A DNA stretch of 55,513 bases from Chlamydiales bacterium (GTDB lineage: Bacteria > Chlamydiota > Chlamydiia > Chlamydiales > JAAKFR01), in the NCBI GenBank assembly GCA_022601635.1, contig JAJACG010000006.1, positions 1 to 55,513 of the forward strand, given 5' to 3'. The notes beneath the pieces were generated by a model. The model was not told the origin of the DNA and searched no databases. It saw only the letters and a program-made list of their open reading frames with translations. Below are positions 1-9,346 of this stretch, in pieces; within the stretch, counting starts at the first letter, position 1, and each line of letters starts with the position of its first letter. The translations under genes were made by a program, and so were the position numbers.

Positions 1-225
1 AATATCAATATAGCGAGTTTTGATATTGGAGGACCAATACCAGAAGATCCACATATTGACTATATTTCGGCTGCTTTATTGGTTTTGGGCAATATTAGCT
101 ACTATAGGTTGGATCCTGAAACAAATAGCTATCCGAGCATCGAAGTTCATGAAGAGACTTACGAAGAAGCGCTAGAGATCGTGCAGCAAGGTTCTACAAG
201 TGTTGCACAGGCAGAGTCTGCTTAG
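1..225 (+). CDS. C-terminal fragment of an unknown protein
   Basis: An open frame runs from the first base of the window to a TAG at 223-225, giving the last 74 residues of a protein whose start lies outside. The visible part is acidic, with several Glu-Glu pairs, a short hydrophobic stretch around residues 24-31 and a Ser/Ala/Gln-rich tail ending in AESA. I recognise no family. It faces the reverse-strand ribF gene tail to tail, with only the stem-loops at 232-290 between them. It could be the end of a small soluble chlamydial protein; too little is present to say more. Confidence 0.55.
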   Translation, partial: NINIASFDIGGPIPEDPHIDYISAALLVLGNISYYRLDPETNSYPSIEVHEETYEEALEIVQQGSTSVAQAESA

Positions 226-231
226 TACTGA

Positions 232-290
232 CGGCAAGTGAAACTTGCCGCGCATGCCACGAAAGTCAGGGCGGCTTTACCGCCGCTGAC
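232..290. terminator. Two stem-loops between convergent genes
   Basis: Two perfect or near-perfect inverted repeats lie between the converging ends. The first pairs CGGCAAG (232-238) with CTTGCCG (244-250) around a 5-base loop. The second pairs GTCAGGGCGG (265-274) with CCGCC-G-CTGAC (280-290), with one bulged G. Neither is followed by a clear T-run on either strand, so they are only possible terminators or 3'-end protecting structures. The second overlaps the last base of the ribF stop codon. Confidence 0.45.
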
Positions 291-1102
291 TAACGGGGCA
301 GTGCCAGATCCTCTTGAATCTGGGCAATTAACTCTTCCCTAGAAGAAAAGCTGCGCTCTTTGCGGATGAAATCCTCCAGCTCAACCTCAATCGTCTGACC
401 ATACAAATCCCCAGAAAAGTCGAGAAGATGCACCTCTAACTTGGGTGGTTGGGGACCAAATGTCGGCGCCACACCCAAATTGGCAAGGCCGCATAGCTCT
501 CCAACCCTGACCCGATAGACACCAAGTGGCGGCAGACAGAGCCCCGATACATCAATATTTGCCGTTGCAAAACCAAGATTTCGCTTCGAACCTTCTATTA
601 CCTTACCGCGAATTGTATAAGCTCTACCCAATAGGGTAGAGGCGCTTTCAAGCTCTCCCTTCTCAATATGGTCGCGGATGCGGCTGCTAGAAATCGGCTT
701 GTCGTTGTGCAGCGCAGGATCCACATATTCAAGCGTAAAGCCCATTTTCTGGCTCAACCGAGTCAGCTCCTCATAATCACCACTGCGATTCTTGCCAATC
801 ACAGCATCATGACCCAACACCAGATGGTCAAACTCAAAACGAGATAAAAATTGCTCAGCTGTCAGTTGAGAAAGTTGTGTGGTAAAGGGCTCTACCAGAG
901 TCTCGATACCGAGACTCTGCAAAAGCCAGATCTTATGCTCTGGCAAAACCAATAGCTTTTTGGAACTGCTTTGAAGGACCTCAGAGGGGTGATTTGAAAA
1001 AGTATAAAGCGTAGGAGAACCAAGCTGGCAAATCCTTTTGATGACCCGCATATGACCCAAGTGGACACCATCAAAGTTGCCAATAGTCAGAGCTCTACTC
1101 AT
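290..1102 (-). CDS. ribF: Bifunctional riboflavin kinase / FAD synthetase
   Basis: RibF phosphorylates riboflavin to FMN and adenylates FMN to FAD. The N-terminal half carries the nucleotidyltransferase signature GNFDGVHLGH at residues 8-17. After an SSSRIR motif around residue 138, the C-terminal half shows the riboflavin-kinase pattern with LGFATANI and a degenerate GLANLGVAPTFG. At 270 residues it is shorter than many RibF proteins of about 305, but both domains are present. The ATG lies 8 bases inside the end of truB, so it is the last gene of the nusA-infB-rbfA-truB-ribF cluster, the same order as in Chlamydia. Confidence 0.93.
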   Translation of the reverse strand: MSRALTIGNFDGVHLGHMRVIKRICQLGSPTLYTFSNHPSEVLQSSSKKLLVLPEHKIWLLQSLGIETLVEPFTTQLSQLTAEQFLSRFEFDHLVLGHDAVIGKNRSGDYEELTRLSQKMGFTLEYVDPALHNDKPISSSRIRDHIEKGELESASTLLGRAYTIRGKVIEGSKRNLGFATANIDVSGLCLPPLGVYRVRVGELCGLANLGVAPTFGPQPPKLEVHLLDFSGDLYGQTIEVELEDFIRKERSFSSREELIAQIQEDLALPR

Positions 1103-1823
1103 GCGTCATCAGATGGGGGGTAATATCAAACTCATCACCAAAAAGCAGCGATCCATCGATGCAACTCTCCAAATCATACTGCCCGCTCTTAGTTCTCTTG
1201 AGCTGCGTCAAATGAGCACCAGACCCCAACTTCTCACCTATATCATGCGCCAATGAACGAATATAGGTGCCCTTACTACAATTGACCGCCACTTGAAGAT
1301 GAGGATAGGCATAATCCAAAATCGTAATAGCAACGCGCACCTTGCAAGGCTTGCGCTCAATCTCAATACCCTCACGAGCCAACTTATAGAGAGGCTTGCC
1401 CTTCACCTTCTTCGCAGAAAACATCGGCGGCGTCTGCTCCAAATCACCCTGAAATTGCGCCACAACCTTCTCAATCTGACCAATCGTTGGTTTCTTTTTG
1501 GAGCTGGCAGTAATCTTGCCATCACAGTCATATGTATCCGTTGTCACACCAAGGTGAAGAGTCGCATGATACTGCTTGTCAGCAAGAAGGAGTTTGTCAG
1601 AAAGCTTTGTATAGTAACGACCCAGGAGCAATACCATCACACCCGTTGCAAAAGGATCCAGCGTCCCCGCATGACCCACTTTCTTAATGCCTGTTAGCCG
1701 TCGCAAGTTGCGGATTAAACTAAATGAAGTCTTACCCTGCGGCTTATTCACCAGCAAGATACCCTCCTTCAATTCAGTCGCCGTCGGGAGCTCGCTTCTC
1801 TCTCTCTTTTCTAATTCCATCAA
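1095..1823 (-). CDS. truB: tRNA pseudouridine(55) synthase TruB
   Basis: TruB isomerises U55 in the T-loop of tRNAs. The catalytic motif GTLDPFATG is at residues 53-61, with Asp56 as the expected nucleophile, preceded by the usual LLVNKPQGKTS motif near residue 23. The KGTYIRSLAHDIG motif of the family is present in the second half. The 242-residue protein lacks much of the C-terminal PUA region, as is usual for short bacterial forms. The annotated ATG lies 50 bases inside rbfA; a later non-ATG start is possible because conservation begins near residue 20. It overlaps ribF at its 3' end. Confidence 0.93.
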   Translation of the reverse strand: MMELEKRERSELPTATELKEGILLVNKPQGKTSFSLIRNLRRLTGIKKVGHAGTLDPFATGVMVLLLGRYYTKLSDKLLLADKQYHATLHLGVTTDTYDCDGKITASSKKKPTIGQIEKVVAQFQGDLEQTPPMFSAKKVKGKPLYKLAREGIEIERKPCKVRVAITILDYAYPHLQVAVNCSKGTYIRSLAHDIGEKLGSGAHLTQLKRTKSGQYDLESCIDGSLLFGDEFDITPHLMTHE

Positions 1824-2142
1824 TCACCGATTCAATACGCATCTGGTTTTCAACACTCTCGTCCAAAATAAATTTAAGCTCAGGAAAGTAACGCAATACC
1901 ACCTGCTTGGACGCCCTCACTGCAATAAAGCCCGCTGCCGTTTGCAACGCCTCAATTGCCTTGTTCTTGTCACCCTCGATAAGACTGACATAGACTTTGG
2001 CATAGTGCAAATCCTTTGTCACTCGTACCTCGGTAACCGTCAAAAGCTCCGGAATATGCGGGTTCTTGACCTCCGAACGAATAATGCTCGAGATCACCTC
2101 CTTCAATAATGAATTGACCCGCTCTGTCCTTCTTCCTTGCAC
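1774..2142 (-). CDS. rbfA: 30S ribosome-binding factor A
   Basis: RbfA binds the 16S rRNA during late 30S maturation and in cold adaptation. The 122 residues have the expected single KH-like domain: an RTERVN start, a conserved basic helix with LLKEVISSII, then VTKDLHYAKVYVS and an FPELKFILDES segment near the end. The start codon overlaps the last base of infB, so translation is probably coupled. The order infB-rbfA-truB is widely conserved in bacteria and supports the call. The short C-terminal tail EREKRAPDGD is read in a region that also encodes the start of truB. Confidence 0.93.
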   Translation of the reverse strand: MQGRRTERVNSLLKEVISSIIRSEVKNPHIPELLTVTEVRVTKDLHYAKVYVSLIEGDKNKAIEALQTAAGFIAVRASKQVVLRYFPELKFILDESVENQMRIESVIDGIRKEREKRAPDGD

Positions 2143-4541
2143 TATAGCTCCTGCGATAGATATATGATTTCATAAGCCTGGATGACATCGCCCTCCTGAA
2201 CCTCGCTGTAGCCATCCAAAACGATACCACACTCAAGACCCTTCTTGACCTCTTTGACATCCTCCTTCACACGCTTGATCGAAGCAATCGATCCCTTCCA
2301 GACAACCTCACCATCACGCACTACACGCGCTCTGTGGTTGCGAGTGATCTTGCCATCTTGTACCAAGCAACCTGCAATCTTGCCCAAATGTGACGATTTG
2401 AAGACAGCCTGCACAGTCGCTTCGCCCATCTCCTTCTCTTCTGTCACCTTGTCCAAAAGACCCGTCATCAACGCTTTGACATCATCCACAGCGTGGTAGA
2501 TCACATCAAAAAGACGCACAGTCACACCATGCTCCTTGATCAAACCCTCAGCGTGACTCTCCACCTTCGTATGGAAGCCCAAGATCACCGCATTTGATGC
2601 TGCAGCAAGCTGCACATCAGATTCAGAAATCTCACCCACTCCCGCAAAGATAATGTCAGCCTCAGCCTTCTGAGACTCAATCTTCATAATCGAAGTTTTT
2701 AACGCCTCCACAGATCCAGCTACATCACCACGAACCACCAGCTTCAATACCTTCTTCGGAGTCTTCTCACTCTCCTGCAAGAAGCTCTCGAGTGCCGCCG
2801 GCTTACGCTGCTGCAATGCTAGATGTTCGCGACCAACTTGACGCGACTCAATGATATGCTCCGCCTCTTTCTCACTCTCCACTACAATGAAGGGATCGCC
2901 CGCTTTCGGTAAGCCAGAAAGACCTGTCAGCTCCACAGGGGTTGAAGGTCCAGCCTTCTTAACGGTCTTGCCCGTCTCATCATGCATCGTCTTCACACGG
3001 CCAAAGTTGCTCTCAAAGACCAGCGCATCACCCTTGTTCAAAGTACCGTTTTGTACCAAGATAGTCGCAACACGGCCAAGACCCTTGTGCATCTCAGATT
3101 CCAAAACAACACCGCGAGCCCTGTTTGTTGGATCAGCTTTTAGTTCCAAAACCTCAGTCTGAAGCGCCAACATCTCAAGAAGTGTAGAGATTCCCTCTCC
3201 AGTCACTGCCGAGGTGTTAACCGTAATCGTCTGACCACCCCACGACTCCGGAAGGAGCTCATTCTCCGATAACTCACGATAAATATTATCCGCGTTGAAG
3301 CCCGGCTTGTCACACTTGTTGATCGCTACAACAATTGTCACTCCAGCCTCTTTCGCATGGTGCAACGCCTCAATCGTCTGATCGCGCATACCCTCATCAC
3401 CAGCAACCACCAAGACCACAATGTCTGTCACCTCAGCACCACGCGCCCTCATCGCTGAAAACGCCTCATGACCAGGAGTGTCCAATACAGTCAAGTCACC
3501 CACAGCCGTATGACACTTAAAAGCACCAATATGCTGCGTGATCGCTCCCGCCTCACCAGAAGTGATGTTACTCTTACGAATCGCATCAATCAAGCTCGTC
3601 TTACCATGGTCAACGTGACCCATAAAGGTAACAACAGGAGGACGTAGAGTCAAATTGCTAGGATCTGCTTTAGCTATCTCCTCACGCACTGACGCCTTTG
3701 TGACCTGAATGCGCTCCTCTTCTGTCGTATCAACTTTGATCTCACAGCCAAACTCAGAACCAATGAACTGAACCGTTGTCTCATCATCAAGATAGTCGTT
3801 CATCGTGAAAGTCATTCCACTCAAGAAGAGCTTTTGGATCAACTCAGATGCTTTTAACTTCATCTCAGCCGCCAAATCCTTCAACTGAATCGGCAGACGC
3901 ACAGTCAAGGAAGTGGGGCGTACAACTTCATAGTCAGGCTTCTGCCTGTGCATTTTGGGATGACGCCTCTTGCGCCAACGCTCCTCATCACCAGCTGAAA
4001 GACCCGCTCTGTCGCGTGAGTCAAAAGCGCGCATCTGCTGCTGCCCGCGACGCGCTGGCTTAAGATCGCGAAAATCGCGCACCTTCTTACCCTTACGATC
4101 GCCCTCCTTGGAAGCAGCAGTTGTAGTAGAGGTTTGCTCCTTAGGAGCGCTCTTCGCCTTAGGCGCCACCGGAGGCTTCTTCGGAAGAAGATCCTTCACG
4201 TGGCGGCCCGTCGGACCCAGCTTCTCACTCTTTGGCTTAGCTGGAACCTCCTTTTTCGCAGGAGCCTCCTTCTCAGCCTTCTTCTCTACAGCCTCACTCT
4301 TTTTGGGCGCATCCTCCTCCTTAGGAGCAAACGCAGAGCGGCTCTTTGCTTTCACACGAGGCTTTTCAACCTCTTCCTGCTCCACAGGCTCAGCCTCAGG
4401 CTTCTCTTTTTCCTTCGGCTTCGCTTTTGTCGCTGTCGGCTTCTTCTCAATCTTAGGTTTGAGGTTCTTGAGCCCAGCAACTTTGGCAAGCTGCGTGTTC
4501 TTAATCTTGATCTTTAGGTTCTTCGCCAATATCCTTCTCAC
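2142..4541 (-). CDS. infB: Translation initiation factor IF-2
   Basis: IF-2 is the GTPase that brings initiator tRNA to the 30S subunit and promotes subunit joining. A long Lys/Glu/Pro/Ala-rich, probably disordered N-terminus precedes the G domain, which has GHVDHGKT (about residues 308-315 from this start), DTPGHE and NKCD; domains II-IV follow. I place the start at GTG 4541 because the motif KNLKIKIKN just downstream matches the extreme N-terminus I recall for chlamydial IF-2. An in-frame ATG at 4577 would add 12 residues and lie 77 bases inside nusA. The GTG has no obvious ribosome-binding site, consistent with coupling to nusA. Confidence 0.93.
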   Translation of the reverse strand: MRRILAKNLKIKIKNTQLAKVAGLKNLKPKIEKKPTATKAKPKEKEKPEAEPVEQEEVEKPRVKAKSRSAFAPKEEDAPKKSEAVEKKAEKEAPAKKEVPAKPKSEKLGPTGRHVKDLLPKKPPVAPKAKSAPKEQTSTTTAASKEGDRKGKKVRDFRDLKPARRGQQQMRAFDSRDRAGLSAGDEERWRKRRHPKMHRQKPDYEVVRPTSLTVRLPIQLKDLAAEMKLKASELIQKLFLSGMTFTMNDYLDDETTVQFIGSEFGCEIKVDTTEEERIQVTKASVREEIAKADPSNLTLRPPVVTFMGHVDHGKTSLIDAIRKSNITSGEAGAITQHIGAFKCHTAVGDLTVLDTPGHEAFSAMRARGAEVTDIVVLVVAGDEGMRDQTIEALHHAKEAGVTIVVAINKCDKPGFNADNIYRELSENELLPESWGGQTITVNTSAVTGEGISTLLEMLALQTEVLELKADPTNRARGVVLESEMHKGLGRVATILVQNGTLNKGDALVFESNFGRVKTMHDETGKTVKKAGPSTPVELTGLSGLPKAGDPFIVVESEKEAEHIIESRQVGREHLALQQRKPAALESFLQESEKTPKKVLKLVVRGDVAGSVEALKTSIMKIESQKAEADIIFAGVGEISESDVQLAAASNAVILGFHTKVESHAEGLIKEHGVTVRLFDVIYHAVDDVKALMTGLLDKVTEEKEMGEATVQAVFKSSHLGKIAGCLVQDGKITRNHRARVVRDGEVVWKGSIASIKRVKEDVKEVKKGLECGIVLDGYSEVQEGDVIQAYEIIYLSQEL

Positions 4542-5808
4542 ACTGTTTGCTGACTTCTTCCATAATCGTAAAGGCAAGCTCCTGGCTTATGCCCGGAACA
4601 GATGCTATCTCATCCGTGCGCGCTAATAAAAGCTTGCGCGGCGTGTCAAAGCCCGCCTCGACTAGATTCTGTATAATCAGCTTGTTCACTCCTTCCACCT
4701 CCAAAGATGCATCCATTTTTGGATCCTTGCTCTCTGCAAGCTGCATTCTTTGAATTTCGAGTGACTTGTTATACTCGCTCATGCGTTGTACTTCAAGCTC
4801 GTAGCCCACCATCTGACCAGTCAAACGCGCATTCATGCCGCGCTTACCAATAACAGCAGGGTAGTCCTCATCATCCACTACGATGGCAATCACATTCTCC
4901 TCATCATTGACCCCAATCTTGCGGATCTCAATAGGGGAGAGGATGTTCTGTAAAAGATACACAGGATCATCCATATAGGGAACAATGTCAATCTTCTCGT
5001 TGTTGAGTTCACGAATCACATTTTTCACACGTGTTCCGCGCACACCAACACAGGCACCCACTGGGTCCACCTTCTCATCCGAAGAGCGCACCGCCAATTT
5101 TGTTCTGTAGCCAGCATCACGCACAATTGAGACAATCTCAATCGTATGATCCTCTAACTCCGGGACCTCCTGAATGAAGAGCTGCTTCACAAACTCAGGA
5201 TGGCTTCTGGTTAAAACAACCTCAGCACCGCCATTTTCTAGATCCTGCACCTCATGAATCATCGCATAGACGCGATCTCCCACATTGTAGCGCTCAATCT
5301 TTGGATAGTTGCGGCCCGGAAGCATCGCTTCCACTCGACCTAGGTCGATAATCATGTTGGGCCCACGTACAAAACGCTTCACAGTTCCAGAGATCATCTC
5401 ACCCAGTCTGTGGCGATACTCTTCATAGATCACGTCACGCTCAGCTCCACGGAGCTTCTGGCTAATAATCTGACGCGCCGTTTGTGCGGCAATGCGTCCA
5501 AAATTCTCGGGTGTCACAGGCACATCTAAAAATTGGCCAATCTCACAGTCAGGATCGAGCTCTTGTGCTGTCTCTAGCTTGATCTGTAAAGAGGGGTTTT
5601 GCACCTCTTCCACAATCTCTTTTTCACAGAAGACATCAATATCGCCTGTGCGCGGATTGATCTGGACAGCCACATTAGCCTCATCACGCAAGCCCTTTTT
5701 AGCAGCCGCTTTGAGAGCAGTCTCAATGGCTGTCGCAACAACCTCACGCTTGACCCCTTTTTCGCGTTCCATGTACTCAAACATCGCGATGAGATCTTTC
5801 TTATTCAT
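4501..5808 (-). CDS. nusA: Transcription termination/antitermination factor NusA
   Basis: NusA binds RNA polymerase and RNA to modulate pausing, termination and antitermination. An N-terminal RNA-polymerase-binding domain, an S1 domain around residues 135-200, two KH domains ([14 protein letters not shown], then GKRGMNARL) and a short C-terminal helix-hairpin-helix-like segment (SVPGIS) are visible. At 435 residues it is close to the length of the Chlamydia protein. A strong AGGAGG site stands 4-5 bases before the ATG. The gene follows rpsA by 72 bases that hold a terminator-like hairpin, and its 3' end overlaps infB. Confidence 0.95.
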   Translation of the reverse strand: MNKKDLIAMFEYMEREKGVKREVVATAIETALKAAAKKGLRDEANVAVQINPRTGDIDVFCEKEIVEEVQNPSLQIKLETAQELDPDCEIGQFLDVPVTPENFGRIAAQTARQIISQKLRGAERDVIYEEYRHRLGEMISGTVKRFVRGPNMIIDLGRVEAMLPGRNYPKIERYNVGDRVYAMIHEVQDLENGGAEVVLTRSHPEFVKQLFIQEVPELEDHTIEIVSIVRDAGYRTKLAVRSSDEKVDPVGACVGVRGTRVKNVIRELNNEKIDIVPYMDDPVYLLQNILSPIEIRKIGVNDEENVIAIVVDDEDYPAVIGKRGMNARLTGQMVGYELEVQRMSEYNKSLEIQRMQLAESKDPKMDASLEVEGVNKLIIQNLVEAGFDTPRKLLLARTDEIASVPGISQELAFTIMEEVSKQCEKDIGEEPKDQD

Positions 5809-5824
5809 TTTTCCTCCTCGTATG

Positions 5825-5854
5825 AAAAAACCGAAGGTCGCCCTTCGGTTTTAT
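5825..5854 (-). terminator. Terminator-like hairpin between rpsA and nusA
   Basis: CCGAAGG at 5831-5837 pairs with CCTTCGG at 5842-5848 around a 4-base loop. It is flanked by six A on one side and TTTTAT on the other, so it has the form of an intrinsic terminator on both strands. Read on the reverse strand it lies after rpsA, and its U-run ends only a few bases before the nusA ribosome-binding site. It could end rpsA messages partly and reduce read-through into nusA. Confidence 0.75.
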
Positions 5855-5880
5855 CAGGTATAAAACCTTTAGGTTTAGAC

Positions 5881-7566
5881 TTACCCCTGCTCACCCACAA
5901 CGATGTCGTCACGGTTTTCTTGGTTCTCATCGATCAAGAATTCCTTGATTGATAGAGAAACCTTCTTGTGCTCAGGATCAAGCTTCATTACCTTAGCCTG
6001 CACCTCATCACTAGCTGAGATCACATCCTCAACCTTAGCAAATGGCTGATCTGAAAGCTCAGTCACATGGATCAAACCCTCAATACCGTTGTCAAGCTCA
6101 ACAAATGCACCAAAGGCTGTTACCTTTGTTACTCTGCCTTTCACAACAGAACCCACTGGAATTGATTTCTCAATAGACTCCCAAGGATTATCACCCAGCT
6201 GCTTCACACCCAAAGTGATCTTCTTGCTCTCACGATCAACAGTAAGGACCAGAGCTTCAATCTTGTCGCCCTTCTTCAATAGTTCAGAAGGGTGTGAAAC
6301 CTTTTTGATCCAGCTCATATCAGAGATGTGAATCAAGCCCTCAATACCTGGCTCCAACTCAACGAAGGCACCATAGTTAGTCAAGCTCTTAACCTCTGCA
6401 ACAACACGTGATCCTAGAGGGTATTTGTCCTCTGCATCATCCCAAGGGTTGTGCTCAAGCTGCTTGATGCCAAGAGAGATCTTTCCATCTTCTTTCTGAA
6501 CGCTAAGAACAACTGCCTCAACTTCATCACCTTTGTTCACCACTTCGCTTGGATCTGTAATATTCTTCACCCACGACATTTCAGAGACGTGAATCAAGCC
6601 CTCAATACCCGGCTCAATTTCAATGAATGCACCATAGGGAAGAAGCTTGACAATCTTGCCCTTCACCTGAGTGCCCGGTGGATACTTCTGCTCAATATCA
6701 TCCCAAGGATTTGGCTCTTTTTGCTTCAAGCCAAGCGCTACACGGCCCTTCTCCTGGTCGATGTTGAGGATCATTACCTCAATCTCTTGACCCATCTCTA
6801 CCATCTCAGATGGATGCTTGATGCGCTTCCATGTCATATCCGTGATATGTAGAAGACCATCGATGCCATCTAGATCTAGGAAGACACCAAAATCTGTGAT
6901 GTTTTTGACAACACCCTTACAGATATCTCCCTCGGCAATCGTCTCAAGAAGCTCAGCTTTCTTAGAGATGCGCTCCGCTTCTAGAAGTTCGCGGCGAGAA
7001 ACAACAATATTCTTGCGCTCGATGTTGATCTTGAGGATCTTGAATTCGCAAGTCTTTCCAAGATACTCATCCAAGTTCTTGATGCGCTTGTTGTCAATCT
7101 GTGAGCCAGGAAGGAAGGCTTCCATCCCGATATCAACCATCAATCCGCCTTTTACTTTGCGGATGATCTTACCCTTTACAATTGAGCCCTCTTCACAGTG
7201 CTCAATGATGTACTCCCACTGACGTAGACGAGCTGCTTTTTCACGTGAAAGAACGATCTGACCTCGGTCATTCTCAGCTTGCTCAAGTAGGACTTCAACC
7301 TCATTGCCAAGCTCCAACTCCTCAGCATCAAACTCAGTAGCCTGGACAAGTCCCTCAGATTTTAGACCGACGTCGATGACAACAAAATCCTTGCCAATCT
7401 CGACAATGTTTCCGCGCAAAATTGTGCCAGGAGTCATCTCCGGCTTATCACTGTTTTTTACGCTTCCTGTCAGGAGTTCCTGAAACTCCTTCGCGTCATC
7501 CTCTTGAAACTCAATGTTGTCAAGGATCTTCTTGGATGACCATGTGTATTGTTCTTCTTTGTTCAT
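5881..7566 (-). CDS. rpsA: 30S ribosomal protein S1
   Basis: S1 holds mRNA on the 30S subunit. Six S1/OB-fold repeats are visible, starting about residues 46, 131, 216, 301, 388 and 475. The last four carry the typical pattern GxxVKGxV...[15 protein letters not shown](V/I)S(E/D)MSW. The 561-residue length fits chlamydial S1. An AGGAG sequence lies about 10 bases upstream of the ATG, and a good promoter is seen at 7596-7624. The gene heads the translation block and is followed by the hairpin at 5825-5854. Confidence 0.96.
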   Translation of the reverse strand: MNKEEQYTWSSKKILDNIEFQEDDAKEFQELLTGSVKNSDKPEMTPGTILRGNIVEIGKDFVVIDVGLKSEGLVQATEFDAEELELGNEVEVLLEQAENDRGQIVLSREKAARLRQWEYIIEHCEEGSIVKGKIIRKVKGGLMVDIGMEAFLPGSQIDNKRIKNLDEYLGKTCEFKILKINIERKNIVVSRRELLEAERISKKAELLETIAEGDICKGVVKNITDFGVFLDLDGIDGLLHITDMTWKRIKHPSEMVEMGQEIEVMILNIDQEKGRVALGLKQKEPNPWDDIEQKYPPGTQVKGKIVKLLPYGAFIEIEPGIEGLIHVSEMSWVKNITDPSEVVNKGDEVEAVVLSVQKEDGKISLGIKQLEHNPWDDAEDKYPLGSRVVAEVKSLTNYGAFVELEPGIEGLIHISDMSWIKKVSHPSELLKKGDKIEALVLTVDRESKKITLGVKQLGDNPWESIEKSIPVGSVVKGRVTKVTAFGAFVELDNGIEGLIHVTELSDQPFAKVEDVISASDEVQAKVMKLDPEHKKVSLSIKEFLIDENQENRDDIVVGEQG

Positions 7567-7595
7567 TAATGTTATTCTCCTATGATCAAAGGAAG

Positions 7596-7624
7596 AGTCT
7601 ATCGATTCGTGAAAAAAATTGCAA
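7596..7624 (-). promoter_or_regulatory. Probable rpsA promoter
   Basis: On the reverse strand the sequence reads TTGCAA (complement of 7619-7624), a 17-base spacer, then TAGACT (complement of 7596-7601). It lies in the 70-base gap before rpsA and fits a sigma-70/sigma-66-type promoter with four of six matches in each box. Confidence 0.5.
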
Positions 7625-7636
7625 AGAGTTTAAAGG

Positions 7637-8455
7637 TTAAAGGACTATTTTTAAGGCGCTGTCCAATTCCTCTGATAGCCCCTCTTGCTTTTGATCAAGC
7701 CAGCGTCCCAGTTTGCGTGTCATCTGGTAGGCATTTTGATACTGCCCCTTTTTGACAGTGGGATTTGGATAGAAGGCGCCGATATCGATGAAAATGGGTT
7801 CACTGCCGACAAAGCCCATATTTTTCTGTAAAACTGGGTCGTGATCGTCGATTCCTTTGTCAAATCTCTTTTTTAGAAGGTGGGGGATTTGAGCCACATC
7901 TTGAGGAGCAAAGCGAGCCAGTAGCGGTTCTGCTCTTTTCTGTACAAAGAAGCTGTACTGGTTCAAATCGATTGAACGCTTTCTCTTTAACGCATCATGG
8001 ATCAGAAGTGATCCGAGATCATCAGAGGGGTTGAGGTGCATGTAGAGCAGGCCGCACTCGCTTCTTAGACGCATGTAGGCGAGATGGCAGCTGGCAAAAA
8101 GGTCCCAGCGCTCCTTCATTTTTTTTCTGCGCGCCTCGTAATAGATCTCCTGCATGAAGGTAGGGCCGCTACAAAGGGTTGTGGGGGTGAGCCTCTTCTT
8201 GCGAAAGAATTTAATCACATAGTTGCCATCCTCGCTGACAAAGACGTAGCTTTGAGATCCCTTTCCCATATAGAAGTAGGGCTGTTGAAAGAATGCTGGA
8301 TCGTAACTTTTATCTGTGGCAAAGCGGCGGTTGTAGCTATCGCATGCAAAAAGATCGCCTGGAGAGAAGTGGTCACAGAGGAGTATGGCCCCAATTGTGA
8401 ACGAGCCATAGGCCAACAAGAAGCCTGTAAAAAGAAGAAAAAGTGCCCTTTTCAT
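7637..8455 (-). CDS. Membrane-anchored or exported protein with kinase-like motifs
   Basis: I do not recognise a named family. The 272-residue protein starts with a hydrophobic segment (about residues 5-26), either a signal peptide or an anchor. Then comes GKGSQSYVF (64-72) and VIKFF with Lys82, resembling the glycine-rich loop and ATP-binding lysine of protein kinases. Near the end, DDHDPVLQKN (203-212) followed by IDIG (223-226) resembles the catalytic loop and a DFG-type magnesium motif. These are in kinase order and spacing for a small, divergent kinase fold, but the D-to-N spacing is one residue longer than usual. The start overlaps the upstream DUF4019-like gene by 4 bases, so the two are co-transcribed. 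Confidence 0.7.
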   Translation of the reverse strand: MKRALFLLFTGFLLAYGSFTIGAILLCDHFSPGDLFACDSYNRRFATDKSYDPAFFQQPYFYMGKGSQSYVFVSEDGNYVIKFFRKKRLTPTTLCSGPTFMQEIYYEARRKKMKERWDLFASCHLAYMRLRSECGLLYMHLNPSDDLGSLLIHDALKRKRSIDLNQYSFFVQKRAEPLLARFAPQDVAQIPHLLKKRFDKGIDDHDPVLQKNMGFVGSEPIFIDIGAFYPNPTVKKGQYQNAYQMTRKLGRWLDQKQEGLSEELDSALKIVL

Positions 8456-9060
8456 GAACCAACTTTATAGGAAATGACCTTCCACTGTCCACGATTACCT
8501 TGTTGAATCAAGGTGACCTGCTCCTCAACCTTTCCCTTGGACGAGAAGGTGGAATCAAATTTAATCACCATGAATTTCCCCTTGGTGCCGTGCGGGAGCT
8601 TGCTCACCATATGGTGGCCAGTCACTTTGCGCGAAGTGTTATTTCCAAAGCTGCCACGCACCTCTTTCATCGCTGCTGTCCAAATGTTTCCACTCACAAT
8701 ATCTTGCAAAAGGCCTCCCGCTTGAGCATAGGAGGCGGAGTAGGCGCGCTGGTCAAGTAGGCTGAGCCAGTAGTTTGCCTGCGACTTTGCTCCAGTAAAG
8801 TCAGATCCAGTTGTACGTGAATCAGCAGACTTCTTTGGATCTTCTTGGCTGCTCAAGGTATATGAAGATTGAGGATACATTGCTTCCAGCTCCTCAGTTG
8901 GATTGGCATCCTTTCCTAAAAAACCTTTGCTGTAGTTTTTGTTGTAAACTGTTGGTGTATAGCCGCCAGCAGATGTTCCTGGAGCCGGTGCTGCGCCCTC
9001 GCCGATATCGTCGGCGAAAAGGGGAAGAGAAAGAATTGCAAAGATGGATAAGATTTTCAT
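8452..9060 (-). CDS. Exported DUF4019-like protein
   Basis: The 202-residue protein begins with a short signal peptide (about residues 1-16, cleavage near LFA-DD). A low-complexity Gly/Ser/Pro/Thr linker follows to about residue 90. The C-terminal 110 residues match the pattern I know for DUF4019: YWLSLLDQRAYS, then WTAAMKEVRGSFG, a T/S-R-K-V segment, HGTKGKFMVIKFD, EQVTLIQ and a final QWKVISYKV. The function of that domain is unknown. It is the first gene of a two-gene unit with the kinase-like protein. The gap to tRNA-Ala on the other strand probably holds both promoters. Confidence 0.75.
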   Translation of the reverse strand: MKILSIFAILSLPLFADDIGEGAAPAPGTSAGGYTPTVYNKNYSKGFLGKDANPTEELEAMYPQSSYTLSSQEDPKKSADSRTTGSDFTGAKSQANYWLSLLDQRAYSASYAQAGGLLQDIVSGNIWTAAMKEVRGSFGNNTSRKVTGHHMVSKLPHGTKGKFMVIKFDSTFSSKGKVEEQVTLIQQGNRGQWKVISYKVGS

Positions 9061-9081
9061 TGGCTAAAAAGTGCCCTTTCG

Positions 9082-9110
9082 TTAAATTTTACTTCCCTTC
9101 ACGATATAAA
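9082..9110 (+). promoter_or_regulatory. Possible promoter of the tRNA-Ala/tRNA-Ile genes
   Basis: TTAAAT (9082-9087), 17 bases, then TATAAA (9105-9110) stands about 30 bases before the mature 5' end of tRNA-Ala. The -35 box is weak. The position and direction fit transcription of the tRNA pair. Confidence 0.4.
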
Positions 9111-9140
9111 AGGTTGTGAGGGGAATCAAGGGTTTATTTC

Positions 9141-9213
9141 GGGGGCTTAGCTCAGTTGGTAGAGCATCTGATTTGCATTCAGAAGGTCAGGAGTTCGAAT
9201 CTCCTAGCCTCCA
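9141..9213 (+). tRNA. tRNA-Ala (anticodon UGC)
   Basis: A 73-base cloverleaf can be drawn. Acceptor GGGGGCT (9141-9147) pairs with AGCCTCC (9206-9212, one G-U). The D-arm is GCTCAGTTGGTAGAGC. The anticodon stem TCTGA/TCAGA holds the loop TTTGCAT with anticodon TGC. The T-loop is TTCGAAT. The discriminator base is A9213. CCA is not encoded. It is paired with tRNA-Ile downstream, away from any rRNA genes in this window. Confidence 0.97.
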
Positions 9214-9219
9214 TCGAAG

Positions 9220-9261
9220 GACTCGGACTGCCCATCCCCCCCCCCAAGGGTAGTCTGAGTC
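9220..9261 (+). terminator. 14-bp hairpin with a C10 run in its loop, between two tRNA genes
   Basis: The arm 9220-9233 pairs without mismatch (two or three G-U/U-G pairs) with 9248-9261. The 14-base loop contains ten consecutive C at 9236-9245. A short CTTTC follows rather than a full U-run, so it may be a weak terminator, or a processing or spacer structure between the two tRNAs. The run of C is also a likely slippage site. Confidence 0.6.
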
Positions 9262-9272
9262 TTTCAAATCCT

Positions 9273-9346
9273 GCGGTTATAGCTCAGTTGGTTAGAGCGC
9301 GACACTGATAATGTCGAGGTCCCAAGTTCAAGTCTTGGTAACCGCA
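9273..9346 (+). tRNA. tRNA-Ile (anticodon GAU)
   Basis: A 74-base cloverleaf: acceptor GCGGTTA (9273-9279) pairs with TAACCGC (9339-9345). The D-arm is AGCTCAGTTGGTTAGAGC, the anticodon loop CTGATAA gives GAT, the T-loop is TTCAAGT and the discriminator is A9346. CCA is not encoded. The next base (9347) is already the end of a reverse-strand gene, so tRNA and protein gene abut. Confidence 0.97.

Noticed and set aside
3970-4626. Open frame of 218 residues on the + strand opposite infB
   Set aside because: It is the antisense of the Lys/Glu/Ala-rich IF-2 N-terminus; its Ser/Phe/Arg-rich composition is an artefact of that bias.
9236-9245. Phase-variable coding poly-C tract
   Set aside because: No open frame crosses the C-run; it is in the spacer between two tRNAs.
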